Both the position numbers and the translations under genes were made by a program. The notes beneath the pieces are model-generated. The model searched no databases and was not told where the DNA came from. It worked only from the letters and a program-made list of their open reading frames with translations. From Endocalyx cinctus (taxonomy: Eukaryota > Ascomycota > Sordariomycetes > Amphisphaeriales > Apiosporaceae), in NCBI GenBank assembly GCA_001600455.1, contig BCKC01000007.1:2916019-2980018 (forward strand): a stretch of DNA of 64,000 bases, read 5' to 3'. Shown in pieces: positions 11,231 to 25,335 of the stretch (position 1 is the stretch's first letter; every line of letters begins with the position of its first letter).

Positions 11231-14200
11231 ATGGGAAATTTTTCAGAGCCAATCGCTATCATCGGCTCTGGCTGCCGGTTTCCGGGAGCTGCAAACTCTC
11301 GATCAAAGCTATGGGAGCTTCTACAGGAACCTCGTGACCTTTCTAGGAAAATACCGGATAGTCGTTTTAATCCAGATGCATTCTACCATCAAAACGGCGC
11401 TCATCATGGATCCACTAATGCCATGAGTGCATACTTGCTTGATGAGGATCATCGTCACTTCGATGCTCAATTTTTCCAGACGAAGCCAATAGAGGCAGAT
11501 GCAATGGACCCCCAGCAACGTATTCTTCTGGAGACCGTATATGAGGCCACCGAGGCAGCTGGATTGAGATTTCAAGACATGCAAGGTACAGATACCGCAG
11601 TGTATGTTGGAGTTATGGGTTGTGACTACAATGATTTGAATCTGAAAGGATTGAATACCATACCTACATATCTTTCGACGGGGACTGCGCGGAGTATGCT
11701 ATCTAATAAGATATCGTATTTCTTCGACTGGCACGGACCCTCCATGACTATTGATACTGCCTGCTCTTCGAGTTTGGTGGCCCTTCATGAGGCTGTACAA
11801 GTGTTGCAAAATGGTACATCACGAGTGGCAGTTGCTGCCGGGGCAAATCTCATCCTTACACCAGAGACCTTTATTGCTGAATCAAAATTAAGCATGCTCT
11901 CTCCAACTGGCCGTAGCAGAATGTGGGATGATTCTGCCGACGGATACGCACGAGGGGATGGCTTTGTGGCTCTGGTTTTGAAAAGGTTGGGCGATGCTCT
12001 TAGTGATGGCGACCACATCGAAACTATCATCCGTGCGACTGGGGTTAACCAAGACGGGCGTACGAAGGGCATCACGAACCCGAGCAGTGATAACCAGATG
12101 TCTTTAATCCGTCAGGTATATCGGTCTGCCGGATTAGATATTCGTAGCCAGGCCGATCGGTGTCAGTACTTTGAAGCTCACGGAACTGGCACACCAGCTG
12201 GAGACCCGACTGAAGCGGCGGCAATTAAAAATGCGTTCTTTGGAACTGAAGAAAATGGCCACATGGATCTACCTCCACTTTTGGTCGGATCTATAAAAAC
12301 TGTCATGGGACATACTGAAGGCACTGCCGGATTAGCAGGAGTTCTCAAAGCTTCACTTGCTGTCCAATACGGTCTGATTCCACCGAACTTACACTTTAAC
12401 AACTTGAGCCGATCTGTGAAACCTTTCTATGATCGACTTGAGGTGCCAGTTACCAAGGTGCCTTGGCCAAATTTACCTAAAGATGTTCCTCGCCGTGCTA
12501 GCGTCAACAGTTTTGGCTTTGGAGGGACAAACGCTCACGCCATCCTTGAATCATTTCCGGCAAATTCTGACTCTTTCGATTCAGGAAACACGGCAATTAC
12601 AAGCATTTTACCATTTAGCTTTTCAGCTACTTCTGAAAAAGCTTTGAGACGATTGATCGAAAGATATCTGGATTACTTAACAAAAAATGAGGCTATCAAT
12701 TTGAACAACTTAGCCTTCACTTTGTCATGTCGAAGATCTTCATTTCCTTTTAAGTTTTCCATTGGAGCTCACTCAAGAGATTCTCTTATGTTGAAGCTAT
12801 CCGAGACACTTAGAAAAGAAGAGATTAGCGCAGTTCGCTCAACAACTGAGGAACCTACCAGGATACTTGGTGTCTTCACAGGACAAGTAAGTACTGACCC
12901 CTTATATATATTTTTTTTGCGTTGAAAGTGCTGAATTGACTGATATTGGGTTTCGTTAGGGAGCTCAGTGGATTGGAATGGCTCGTGAATTGATTGAAAG
13001 CTTCAGCTTCCTTTCTGACATTGTCAGTGAACTTGAAGGATACCTTACCCTACTACCCGATTCTGAAAGGCCTAGCTGGTCTCTCAGAAAAGAGTTACTG
13101 GCAACTGGATCAAATTCGCGACTGCACACCGCAGAGTTAGCTCAGCCATTGTGTACCACAGTTCAAGTACTTCTCGTAGATCTTCTATGCGCCGCGAAGG
13201 TGAAGTTAGCTGCTGTTACAGGCCACTCATCCGGCGAAATTGCTGCTGCGTATGCGGCAGGTTATCTATCACGACGTGACGCCATATATATTTCCTACTT
13301 CCGTGGACTCCACACCCATCGTGCTTCTAAACACGAACTACAGAGAGGATCTATGCTGGCTGTGGGTACGACAATTGAAGATGCGGAGGATCTCTGCAGC
13401 TTCCCGCAGTTGCGAGGTCGTATCACGGTCGCTGCTGTGAATTCTACGAAAAATATCACCCTGTCTGGCGATGAAGATTCAATACATCTCGCGAAATGCG
13501 CTTTTGAAGATGAGGGGAAGTTTTCTCGAATTCTCCAAGTTGATCAGGCGTATCACTCTCATCATATGAATGCTTGCTCTGAGAAGTATTTGGATTCATT
13601 GATCCGTACTAATATCCAAGTTCAGACTCCACAATTCGGAGGGGCTACATGGTTTTCATCCATGTATGGGTCTCTTATGCCTATGAAGTGTGAGAGCTTA
13701 GGAGACACTTACTGGCAGAAAAATCTGATCCAGCCCGTTTTATTTTCCCAAGCGATCAAAAGTGCATGCAATACAGGGACATCATACTCTCTAGCAGTGG
13801 AGATAGGGCCTCATCCATCCTTGAAAGGATCAGTTTTACAGTCAATTGAAGATTGCGGGCTAGAGAAAATACCATATATTGGTATTCTGAGGAGAGAGAG
13901 AAACAGCATTGAAACTGTTTCTGATACATTTGGCTTCATTTGGTCTCAACTCGGCGAAGATGCAATCAACCTTAATCCCCTACTACAGCTCAGTAAAAAC
14001 AAGCCAATAATACTGAAAGACCTTCCGACATATCCATGGACCCACGATCGGGTATACTGGCAGGAATCACAGATATCTCGTGCATTTCGAACGAACCCAT
14101 GGCCGAGTCATGAGCTACTAGGAAATCTTCTTCCGGATGGTACTACGCAAGAGCTGCGCTGGCGCAATTTATTATCTCCTGAGGAAATACCATGGCTACA

Positions 14201-17200
14201 AGGACACCGGCTCCAAGGGATGGTGGTACTCCCCGCTGCTGCCTATGTTTCGATGGCACTGGAGGCTACGACATATATAGACAATTATTCTCCTGTGCAA
14301 ACTGTTGAAATCAAGGATTTGCGTATTGAACGCCCAGTGGTCTTTGACGATCATCCGGATGGTTTAGAAACAATGTTCACATTGACTAATATTTCAAACA
14401 CCACAAATGATTCCATTTCGGCAAATTTTCAGAGCTTTGCTATACCAGATAGAGAAGCCTCCACGATGGTGAGGACTGCTTGCGGCAGCTTGCGCATAAA
14501 TATTGGAACGCCATCACCGACGTTGCTACACAGAAGAGCCTCAGAGCCACCGAATCTCATATCAGTTGATACAGAAAGGGTCTACTCTTCATTCTCTGAT
14601 ATAGGATATGAGTATGCTGCACCATTTCGAAGCCTTTCGAGCATTAGACGAACTTTTGGAAAAGTCAGGGGCCTCATTAATAACCGATTAGGTGATTTTC
14701 AGGCCCATCGTCCATTTTTATTGCATCCAGCAATTCTCGATTCTGCCATACAGTCAATTCTAGTTGCATATAGCTGGCCAGGAGATGGAAACCTGTTCTC
14801 TGTTTACGTACCAACTCAAATTGAACGCGTAACAATTAACATGGAACTGGCCAGAACGACACTACTACAAGCTGAAAATGTTTCTTTTGATTGCGAGCTT
14901 GCCTATAGATCTGGTAATGGAGTCTATGGGGATGTAGATCTCTATCCGCCTGAACCCTTGAGCATATCGGACCATGCTATTGTGCAGATTGAGGGCATAT
15001 ATACTGTCCCAACTTCAACCCCGTCACCGGAAGATGACCGAATAGTATTTGAAGAAACAGTTTGGGGCCCATTCATGCCGGATACACATAACATATTGAA
15101 AAATAACAAGGAGATAGCTGTGGCATCACTCGTTAAGCAGATCACGTTCAAGTACTCGCGTCTTGACATATTAGAAGTCATAAATGCTTCAGAAGAACTA
15201 AGTAAAGTGATTCTGAGCACAATTGGTCCTTCTTTTGCTTCTTACACTAGAGCTTTTCGCTATGACCCCCTCCAAAACCAGCCATCCCCAGGAACAGCCT
15301 TCAGTGAAAGCAGAGTTAAGACCATCAGAGTTCCTTCAGATATGGATTTTGAGATAATATCGGCCACCGTATTCGACCTCGCCATAGTTGATAGTATTGG
15401 AGAAAGTTGGAAATCCGTTGAATCTGGACTCAATAACTTGCGCAAGCTTATACGACCTGGCGGTCACCTCGTGTTGACTCAGATGTTCGTCGTAGGCAAG
15501 CCGCACGTCAATGATACTCGACCCTTGCTGACCATATCTCAATTCAATTCGATGTTGTTAGAGGCTGGATTCAGTGGCATTGACAGCTATGACAGCATTA
15601 GTGGAACTGCTTTGATAGCTACCCAGGCATTGAATGATCATGTTGCTGCATTACGAAAACCATTGCAGTCAATCCAGTACCAGTTCAAAATGAGTACCAT
15701 TTACATCGCTTACATTCCATCCTGCTCCATGATACTCCTACTGAAAAGCCTTGAAAGAATTCTGGAGCGATATTATAACAAGGTGATTGCTCTAAGCGGT
15801 CTCCAAAGCTCAAAATTCAGTCAAATACCATCAGAAGCAGTAGTCATTAGCTTGATAGACGTCGAGGAGCCGATACTGAAAAGAATCACATCCGAGAAGC
15901 TTGAAACTCTTAAAAATCTACTTGACCAGTCCAGGACAATTCTTTGGGTCACTCAGGGTTGTCTATCAGACAATCCATACGCCAATATGACGGTAGGCTT
16001 TGTTCGAAGCCTTCTTCTCGAGAGAACAGATCTTCGATTCCAATTCCTCGATTTCGACCCTTCGTTACCTATAAGTGCTGAGAATGTAGTAGAATCTCTA
16101 ATCAGACTTCAAGGGATAACTGACTGGCTTGAACCAGAAAATGGGAACAAAACCAATGTACTCTGGACGACAGAGCCTGAATTAGCTCTCGATTCGAGAG
16201 GGGTACTCATGATTCCTCGTGTTATTCCCTGCCAGGAACGTAACGACCGATGTAATTCCAGTCGACGAAAAATCACGAAAAATCTTGATTCCACTACATG
16301 CACCGTCGAGATACTGTACGAAGAAGCGACGTTGTCCTACAAGGTATTGGAGTCTCAAGGCCTTGTATATACACAAGACTCGTACACATTGAACAACATG
16401 GAAGTGAATGTCAACTATTCATCCCTTCAGGCTATCAGAGTGTATGGATTAGGATTCGTCTATGTTGTGATCGGCGAGATTGTAAATACGAACGAAAGCG
16501 TCCTAGGATTTTCGGAAACTTTAGCCTCTCGTGTTACCATTCCACAAAGGTGGTGTATACACTGCCCCTTCAACGCTGTACAACAAAGTCAAGTGGCACT
16601 CTTATCGGCTGTTAATTTGAATCTGTGTACGAAAGCTTTATTCTCCTACATTTTCCCTGGAGATGTTGTACTTGCATACGAGCCACCTTATGATTTTGTA
16701 CTGAGCCTGGTTGAGTTTGCCAAAGAAATCCCGATTAAACTATACTTCCTTATGACCTCCCCTGGAAGCATAGAACCACAACAGGAGGCATTTCCGTGGA
16801 TTCATATCCCTAGAAACTCGTCTACAAGATTGATTCGTTCAATGTTGCCCGAGAAGGTCTCCCTTTTTATTACCAATGATCATATCAATAGCGATATCCA
16901 ATTGAGAATATCGTCGCTGTTACCAAAGTCGCATAGAAAGCTCTCACTGGCAAACATTACCAATCGATCTTCTTGCATTACTATTTCGTCGCCTGGAACG
17001 ACAGATATTAGACCGCATCTCCAAGCCGCAACCAGATATGCAGAGACTTCACAGAACTACGTCTGTCAAACAACCAGCATTAATCACTTGTCTGAGTCAC
17101 CCCTTCCTCAAGATACAGTCCTACTGGACTGGAAGGCCCCTAGGATTATCAGATCAATTGTCGAACCAGTCGACAACGGCATGCTATTTTCTAAGACTAA

Positions 17201-20200
17201 GACATACTTTCTAGCTGGATTGGCCGGAGAACTTGGGCAGTCACTTACTAAGTGGATGATACACCATGGCGCTAGGTTCATCTTGCTCACTAGCAGAAGC
17301 CCTCGTATCGAACAAAAATGGCTCGATAACTTTGAGGGAACAGGAGTGGTAGTCAAGGTATATGCTAGGTTCGTATTTATGTTAAAAACTGCTGTTCATC
17401 TCTAATTATTACTGACATACAACATTAAGTGATATTACGGAGATCAAAGAGCTAAAAGCACTCATCAAAGAGATCGAGGAGACCTTGCCACCGATTGTCG
17501 GCGTGGCTCACGGCGCAATGGTGATTGAGGATGTCCCAGTCGCGTCCATGAATGTTGAACAGCTGCAGAAAGTACTTAAGCCCAAGGTTCAGGGAAGCAT
17601 CAACCTAGATGAGGTTTTTGGGGAATCGGTGCTGGACTTCTTCATATTATTTTCTTCAGTGGCCGCCGTAGTTGGAAATAGGGGCCAAGCAAGTTATTCC
17701 GCAGCGAATGCATTCATGTCAAGTCTTGCAGCTCATCGACGTCATCGTGGCCTTGCTGCATCTGTTATTCATATCGGAGCTGTCATAGGAACAGGCTACC
17801 TCACTCGTCAGGTCAACCAGGGTGTACAAGATTACCTTCAAAAGGCTGGCTATATGTGGATGTCCGAGAGTGAATTTCATCAAGTATTCGCGGAAGGTGT
17901 GCTCTCCGGCTCACCAAAATCATGCAAAAGCCAAGAAATAATCAGTGGCCTTCGTGTTGCTGACGAGAGTGCAGAGGGTTTCGTGTGGTACAAGAATCCC
18001 AAATTCCAACACTGTCTACCCAACCAAAATCATCACAATCCATCACTCTCGAAGGACAAACCAAAATATAAGGGTTCACTCAAGTCTCAGATCGAAGTCA
18101 TTTCAAATCCTATTGAGGTTAGGTTAATCATTACAGGTAAGCATAAATGGCCCAAACAATCATTTTCCATCTAACTCAACTCAGTTATAAAATCTGGTTT
18201 TCTTCTCTTTGCCCATACTAACACCCGCTTCTGTTCTTAGATGCTTTCATCGATAAACTACAAGCCACACTCTTGCTTGATAGGCAGCCTGATATGCTAG
18301 AGATTCGAGGAGACGAGCTTGGAATCGATTCATTGATAGCTACTAGCATCCGTTCCTGGTTTGCCAAAGAATTGGAGATCGATGTCCCTGTCATGAAGAT
18401 ACTGACGGGCGCAACTATTGGGAACATTCTAGACTATGCACTAGAAAGACTCCATATCGATGCCATACCGACAGTCCAGGGCAAAGGAGATAGCTCGGAG
18501 GAATCCAATTTTACGAGTAATGAAAAGCCGGTAAACAGACCATCGCTGAGAGAAGATTCCTCGACGTCACTCGAAGGTGCCATGATTGGTTCCGGTCTTA
18601 CTACTGCACTATCTCAGGCGAATAGCAAAGCTAGCATGCCGAGAGTGGTTGCCGTATATCCACTATCTTTGCCACAGCTCCGATTTTGGTTCTTGCAATC
18701 CCTCCTAGAAGATAAAACAACCTTCAATGTTTCCTGTTTGTTGTTGATTCGAGGTCCACTACTCATTCAGAAATTGAGCGAGGCTGTGAACGCTACTGCT
18801 GATAGACATGAGGCTTTACGAACATGTTTCATTCAGAAAAATGGGAAGCCGCGGCAGGGAATTTTGGAAACATCTCCACTAAATCTTGAAATCAAAACTG
18901 TTTTCCGTGACTCGGAAGTGGTTGATGAATTCCAAAAATCAAAGGCGCATGTCTTCGATTTGGAGTCAGGACGTACAATGAAAATTGTTCTCCTTGAAAC
19001 TAGCCCCACATTGCACCACCTCATCATATCTTATCATCACATAAATATGGACGGAGTAAGCTTCATGGTACTGATTGAAGACTTAGCAGCGTCTTACAGC
19101 GGCGAGAGGCTTTCTCGCCCGCGTGTCCAGTATCCTTCTTTCTCAGAGAGACAACACAGGGAGCTTCGAGATGGTGCTTTTTTATCGCAACTTGAATACT
19201 GGAAAACTCAGTATTCTGATATACCAGCACCACTTCCAATTCTACCCCTATCCAATCTAAGAGTGCGTCAACACGTGTCTTCGTATGATACTCACAAAAC
19301 TCAAATTGTGCTGGATCGATCTCTGAGAAGTCTCATACAAACATCATGTCAAGAGCACAAAGTCACGGCATTTCAATTTTTCGTGACTGTCTTCAGAATC
19401 CTCCTGGTTAGGTTCTCGGGCGTCGAAGATATTTCTATCGGTGTTGCAGATTCTGGAAGAAGAGACAATGAGACTTTTCAAAGTATTGGAAATTTCTTGA
19501 ACATTCTCCCCCTTCGGTTAAATTCACCCGCGAGCCTTACATTCTCAGCATCTCTGAAAGAAACAAGCATGAAAGTCTACGATATGCTTTCAAACTCTGA
19601 TATACCCATCGACATGATCCTGAGTGAACTGAATGTCACTAGAAACACTCTGCATACACCATTATTCCAGTCATTTATTGATTATCGCAATGTACAAGAA
19701 AAGCAGAAGTTTGGAAATTGTGAAATCGAAGGGCGGGATTATGCAGTGGGACGGACTGGTTATGATGTCTCCCTTGATGTGATTGATGAACCATCTGGGA
19801 ATTGCACAGTGGCTATGATGGTATCTAAAGTACTATATACTGAGAGTGACGCACAAGTCCTGCTAAAGTCGTTGATGAAACTAATGAAGAGTTTCAGTGA
19901 GAATCCCTACACCACTCTTGATTCGCCACCTTTACATGACGACGCAGAAATTGATCAGGGCCTCCAATTTGGAAGAGGTGAGTAAAATAAACTCCGTTAT
20001 AATATATCCCTTAACATTTCCATTAGGTTTTATTAACTGTACTGTTAATAGGACCTCTATTCCAAGTAAAATGGGATAGTCTACCACAAGCATTGAATGT
20101 TATATCAAAGAAGAAACCAAAGCATATAGCTGTCAAAGACAGTATGGGGAAGGCCCTAAATTATACGGAGTTTGTCTCTACAATTGATGGCATTGCCGAC

Positions 20201-23080
20201 GCTATATTTGGTTTAATGACTGTCGAAACTACTCAAGAACCTCGTGTGGCTGTCTTCCAGACCCCAACTACATACTGGGTCTGCTCGATGCTGGCAGTTA
20301 TGAAAGCTGGTGCAGCTTACGTGCCGCTAGACCTACGGACAGGCTTTGATCACTGCAGTTCTATTCTCAGGGACTGTAGGGCATCTATCTTATTAGCTCA
20401 TTCCGAAACAATTCAATCGACAACTTCATTGAAATTAGGCGATGAAGTCATTGTACTAAACGTTGACACACTGCTTGAATGTGCCATTCCGGTGAGCATG
20501 CCAGTGAGAGCACACCCGTCATCCACCGCCGCAATTGTATATACAAGTGGATCTACCGGTACACCAAAAGGCGTTGCGCTGAGTCATCGAGCAATTCAGA
20601 TGCATATTGAGGGCAGTATTTCCTGCTGGAATTTCGAAAATGAAGTGGTACTGCAACAAAGTGCGCACAGCTTTGATGCATCAATCTTCCAGGTTTACCT
20701 TGCTCTTTTAACAGGGGGGACTTGTGTCATCGTTTCGGAAGCTGTCAGGAAAGACCCACATTCTATTTCAAAAGTCATCGCCGAAGAGAAGATCACGATG
20801 ACTGTAGGCGTCCCATCCGAGTACCTCATGTGGTTACGCCATGGAGACCAGTTATCACTGAAGCACTCTCAATGCAAGGTGATGGTCTCGGTAGGAGAAT
20901 GCTTCGGAATATCTCTTGGAAGGGAACTTCAGCTTCTAGGAAAGGAGGATTTACGGGTAATAAATATGTATGGCCCTTCGGAGGCGACATTTGCTTCAAG
21001 TGCTATCGAAATTCATTACAAATCTGATCAGAAAACCTCAGGAACATGTGTTCCTGCTGGTTATACTCTTCCTAACTATTCAGTCTATATACTGGATAAC
21101 ATGCTGAGGCCGGTTCCTGCAGGCGTCCCTGGCCAGATTGCAATTGCTGGCGCTATCAGTACTGGTTATATTACCAACGATAACCTGAACTCCAAAAGAT
21201 TCATTCGAAATCCATTTTCGAATCAGGAGTGGGACCCAAAAATATGGAGTCAAATTCACTTGACAGGGGATCGTGGCCGACTCGATCCGTCCAGTGGCAT
21301 ATTACTGTTTGAAGGCCGAGTTGAAGAAGGCATGCAAGTAAAACTCAGGGGAATCAGAATTGAGGTTCAGGACATTGAATCAGCCATCATTTGTGCTGCT
21401 GGAGGCAGAGTTACCGAAGCAATCGTCTCCGTACGAGCAGATTCAACTGAGTTCCTCGTTACGCACTTAGTTATTGCGGAGAGCGGTGGGTGCGCGGCCT
21501 CGGACGAACTTGGGTCCTATCTGGATGAACTTATCCAGAATCTTCCTTTGCCACAGTATATGAAACCCTCCTTCACTGTGGTTCTTGATAAAATGCCATT
21601 GACCCCTTCTGGGAAAATCGACAGGCAATCAATTCAGAAACTCCCACTTCCAGATTTTAATCACAGAGAAAATGATGGTAGAGAAGAGCTTAATCCTATG
21701 GAAGAAAAGCTCAAGGGTCTATGGGTATCTGTTCTGAATGAACTTAGTATACCAATTGGTCCTATCAATGCCGAATCAGACTTTTTCAAAGTTGGTGGGG
21801 ACTCGCACTCACTTATCAAATTACTTCATCCAGTACGACTAACTTTCGGCTCTAATATATCACTTCTACAACTTTACCAAAGTACTTCTCTTGCGGGAAT
21901 GGCGAACACTATAGGAAGTTCGTGGAATAATTTGGCCTTATCAGAGACGCAGATAGATTGGGACCAGGAGACAAGTATTGATGGTCTTCAGAATCTTTAT
22001 CTGCCAAATTATTTTGAAACTCTGAGCCATAACTTCACTCAAAACAGCCTTTCTAAGAAAAGTATTGTTCTTACTGGCGCCACCGGCTTTTTGGGTCGAC
22101 ACATACTTGCTTCGTTAGCAAAGAACCCGGAAATCGAGCACATCCACTGTATTGCCGTCCGCAGGCCAGAGAAACTCAAACCTCTTGCTAACGATAGAAT
22201 CCATATACATCCGGGTGACCAATGTGATACATATCTAGGATTGAGCCCATCAGAGGCACAGAAGATTTTCCAAGATGCTAGCATCGTTATACATAACGGC
22301 GCAGAGGTATCATATCTTAAGAGTTATAATTCTTTGCGAGCAAGCAATCTTGGATCGACTAAGGAACTCTGCCGCATGCTTTTGACTTTCCGTCAAAAGA
22401 TGCCTGTTTCAACTTCCCCAGTGAACTTTCATTATATCTCTACAGTCGGCATTGCTCAGCTGGATTCCAATATGGAATCATTTCGTCCAACTTCAGCTTC
22501 ATTCCTTTCACCTCCGCAAGATGGTAGCCATGGTTATTCAGCGTCTAAGTGGGCTAGTGAGATATTTTTGGAACGTCTTGCTTTCGACACTCGAAAAGGT
22601 CCTCCAAACACCACCTTACAGGTATCTATCCATCGTCCATCCTCTATCGTTGTCCAGAATAGTACCTTAGATGGTCTGCGAGATCTCGACATTGTTCAGA
22701 ATCTGATCGAATACTGCCGTCGCCTCCGTGCTATCCCAGAGGGTTTGAGTACATGGTGGAAAGGTTGGATCGATTTGGTTCAAGTTGAAGATGTCACCAG
22801 TGGTATTCTTAATCATGTCCTTGATTTTCACGTGAATTACGAAAGTCCAGTATATCTACATCATTCTGGAAGCTATCAAATACAGGTAGAGGAGCTCAAG
22901 ACGTGGCTCGAGAAGGATATCAGTGCTTGCATAACACCTATTAAACCGCATGAATGGATTCAACGCGCTAAAAGTGCCGGTTTGAATGAAATGATAGCGG
23001 CCTACTTGAGTATAGCCACAAATGGACAGACTATGGTGTCACCATACATTATGCGTCACAGAGAAGGGAGTCTAAATTAG
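11231..23080 (+). CDS. Hybrid HR-PKS-NRPS, 3,845 aa: KS-AT-DH-(MT)-(ER)-KR-ACP-C-A-PCP-R
   Basis: Exons 11231..12886, 12960..17368, 17430..18136, 18241..19977 and 20052..23080; all joins keep frame to TAG. The product should build a reduced polyketide and couple it to an amino acid. Motifs in order: KS DTACSSS (Cys178), HGTGT and NSFGFGGTNAH; AT GHSSGE (Ser about 642); DH HRLQGMVVLP (His about 968) and LDSAIQ; a methyltransferase region reading LEVINASEEL with no SAM glycine motif; an ER-like region without a nucleotide-binding motif; KR GLAGELG and ASYSAANAF; ACP GIDSLIA (Ser about 2287); C YHHINMDGVS; A YTSGSTGTPKG and TPSGKIDR; PCP GGDSHSL; R TGATGFLGRH and GYSASKW (Tyr and Lys present). 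The inactive ER explains the separate enoyl reductase at 30590. The start is the in-frame ATG at 11231, not the TTG at 11216. Amino-acid and chain-length specificity cannot be read. Confidence 0.96.
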
Positions 23081-25335
23081 GCTCGTTAGGTACCTCATAC
23101 ATCAAACTAACTCATAAGATTATGTAAAGGGCGCGTTCTTACCCTTCTTAGAGGATGCACGCAATTTAATCTTGACTCAAGATCGTTACATCGTACTAGA
23201 GACTATTCAAGAGCTTCGTTAGAGCTAGGTCCGTAAGTTTTCTTCTAGTTTATGAAATTCTCAGGTTAGGGTTTAATGCCATAAGTTTCTAGCGTAGGTT
23301 AAAAGATTTAAAGAAGAATGAGAAGATCAAGCCTCCGATATAACTACATAGCTACTGGGAGGTGGCATAACGTTGATAGGAGTTTTAAAATTAAAATGAA
23401 ACTAGAGAAAAATCGATAGAATTATTGTTCAACAGTATGGCCGATGAGGGAGAAAATCATTGTATTAAAAAGTACATGTGTATATGTTATTGTATCTAAA
23501 ATGCGTTATGTTGAGTAATTTATATACTCGGAAATAGAACCCCTTTTAGGTGTAATCGCGAACACGCTGCTTTCCCCACCGGGTATAGCGGTCCCCCTGA
23601 TCGGGCCTAGCGTCACGCTGCTTTATATGTTCCTAATTATTAGTCTGACATCGAAGTATAAATAATGAGTTGTTTTTGGAAGTCTATTTCTCGTAGGTCT
23701 TAGGGTTACGGATAACTGCTAATATAATATCTTTATAATATAATGCTTTTGGTCGCTTGCGTTTTTTAGTTGCTTGTAATAGTATCCCTTCCTATAGCCG
23801 GGAGTTTTTATTTAGTACCCCCTTATTATCGGAATTATTATATATTATTTTTAGCCCGAATATTTCTTTTAAGGAACCGTTTTTAGGCGGACTTTTTTTA
23901 TTATTTATAAATTTAGCTGGACGACCCCTCGTATATCCGAGGAATATATAAATACTTAATATTTTTATTTTTTGCCGTTTTTGCGGGAAGATTGTAGTAT
24001 TATAAACTATATTATATGTTAATATAGTTAACTGATTTTTGATACCGATAATAGGTTTATCGTTAGTTGTAAGGATGGTGCCCTAATACCACTCTGCCAA
24101 TAATCCACAAAAAGATTACGAGTGTCAATCAACTTGGCACTTTAGGGCTTATTCACTATTATATACAGCTGTGTCAAGGGCCACGCCCTTACATTAGTAT
24201 TAAGTTATTAAAAATCGAATAAGGGGATTAAGGTGTTATCGTGTTATTATTATGTTATTAGTTATTTGTAATAGGTTAATAAGGGTTAAATATTATATTT
24301 TTAAAATTTTTTTGTTATTGTTCGTGTTTATATAACGGTTAATAACGTTATTATAAAGTTGTTTAAATTGGCGAAAATATTCCTATAACGAATTTTTAGA
24401 GTTAATATTATACGTATTATATATATAATAAAGGAAATTTATTGTAATTTTACAAGTTGCTTTTTTTATTATTTTTTTTAAGGTTTTGCAAATTTATTAA
24501 ACTTGCAATATTTTTTTTATTTTCGTAGTATACCGGTGATATTGATTTTGGTATGATTAGCGTAAGTTGGTTTTAAGAATTGTATTTTTTTTAATTTTTT
24601 GCGGAGGCGCGTACGTTGGGCGGTATTTAAGGGGGGCGGTCGTTTTTTTTTTTGGGACTTTTGTTGAGTGAAGCGTTAAATAAAGTCGTTATGATGAGTT
24701 AATTTATTAATAATACGGAAGTTGGCTTGTAGTGCTATAATTTAAAGAGAAAGTTGGAATAAAAGGAAAATAAATTAAAAAAAAAAAAATAGGTTAAAGA
24801 TAATTTAAATTGTAATAAAAAAATAAAAAATCGAGAGGAAAGTATAAGTTGTAAAAAACGCTATTTTTAACTTTTACTAATTCGTAAATATCGAAAATAA
24901 ATAATAAACAAAAAGTTTCCTGAGTCTTAAAAATCGGCTTCTATTAAAAGTAAAATTATAAATAGGGGTATATAAAAGGGTATTTAAATATTTAATATTT
25001 ACGAAGATATTTACTCGAGTAATTGCCCCTTATTATTAAAGCCGTTTAAAATAACGGCCGAACCTGCCGAATTTAGCGGTCCTAACAGCGTTTTCTTGCT
25101 TTAGTTTATAATTTTTTTCCGCTTTTAAGTATGGTTGTTTTCGCTTAATACATACGCATGTTCCTGACATAGTATTTAGATAGTTAACTCTATAAAAGTT
25201 TATAATTAGTAATAATAATAAGGCTACAATAAAAACTATATAAAATAAGTTGTATAAAAACTTGATAAAGACCTAGACTCGGATAAGACTGGGTTACTCA
25301 ATTACCTAGCATAATCGAAAAAGAATCGTCGAGTC
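23081..25335. other. AT-rich island, RIP-like, inside the cluster
   Basis: From about 23600 the sequence becomes strongly AT-rich, dominated by TTA, TAT, ATA and AAT with long T and A runs, and no open frame with a family signature remains. Composition changes sharply at the MFS gene near 25336. This is what repeat-induced point mutation of an old transposon looks like in Pezizomycotina, but the original element is no longer recognisable. It separates the PKS-NRPS from the rest of the cluster. Confidence 0.75.

Noticed and set aside
23757..23951. 64-codon frame in the AT island as a transposon protein
   Set aside because: Composition alone explains the open frame; no polymerase, integrase or transposase motif is seen.
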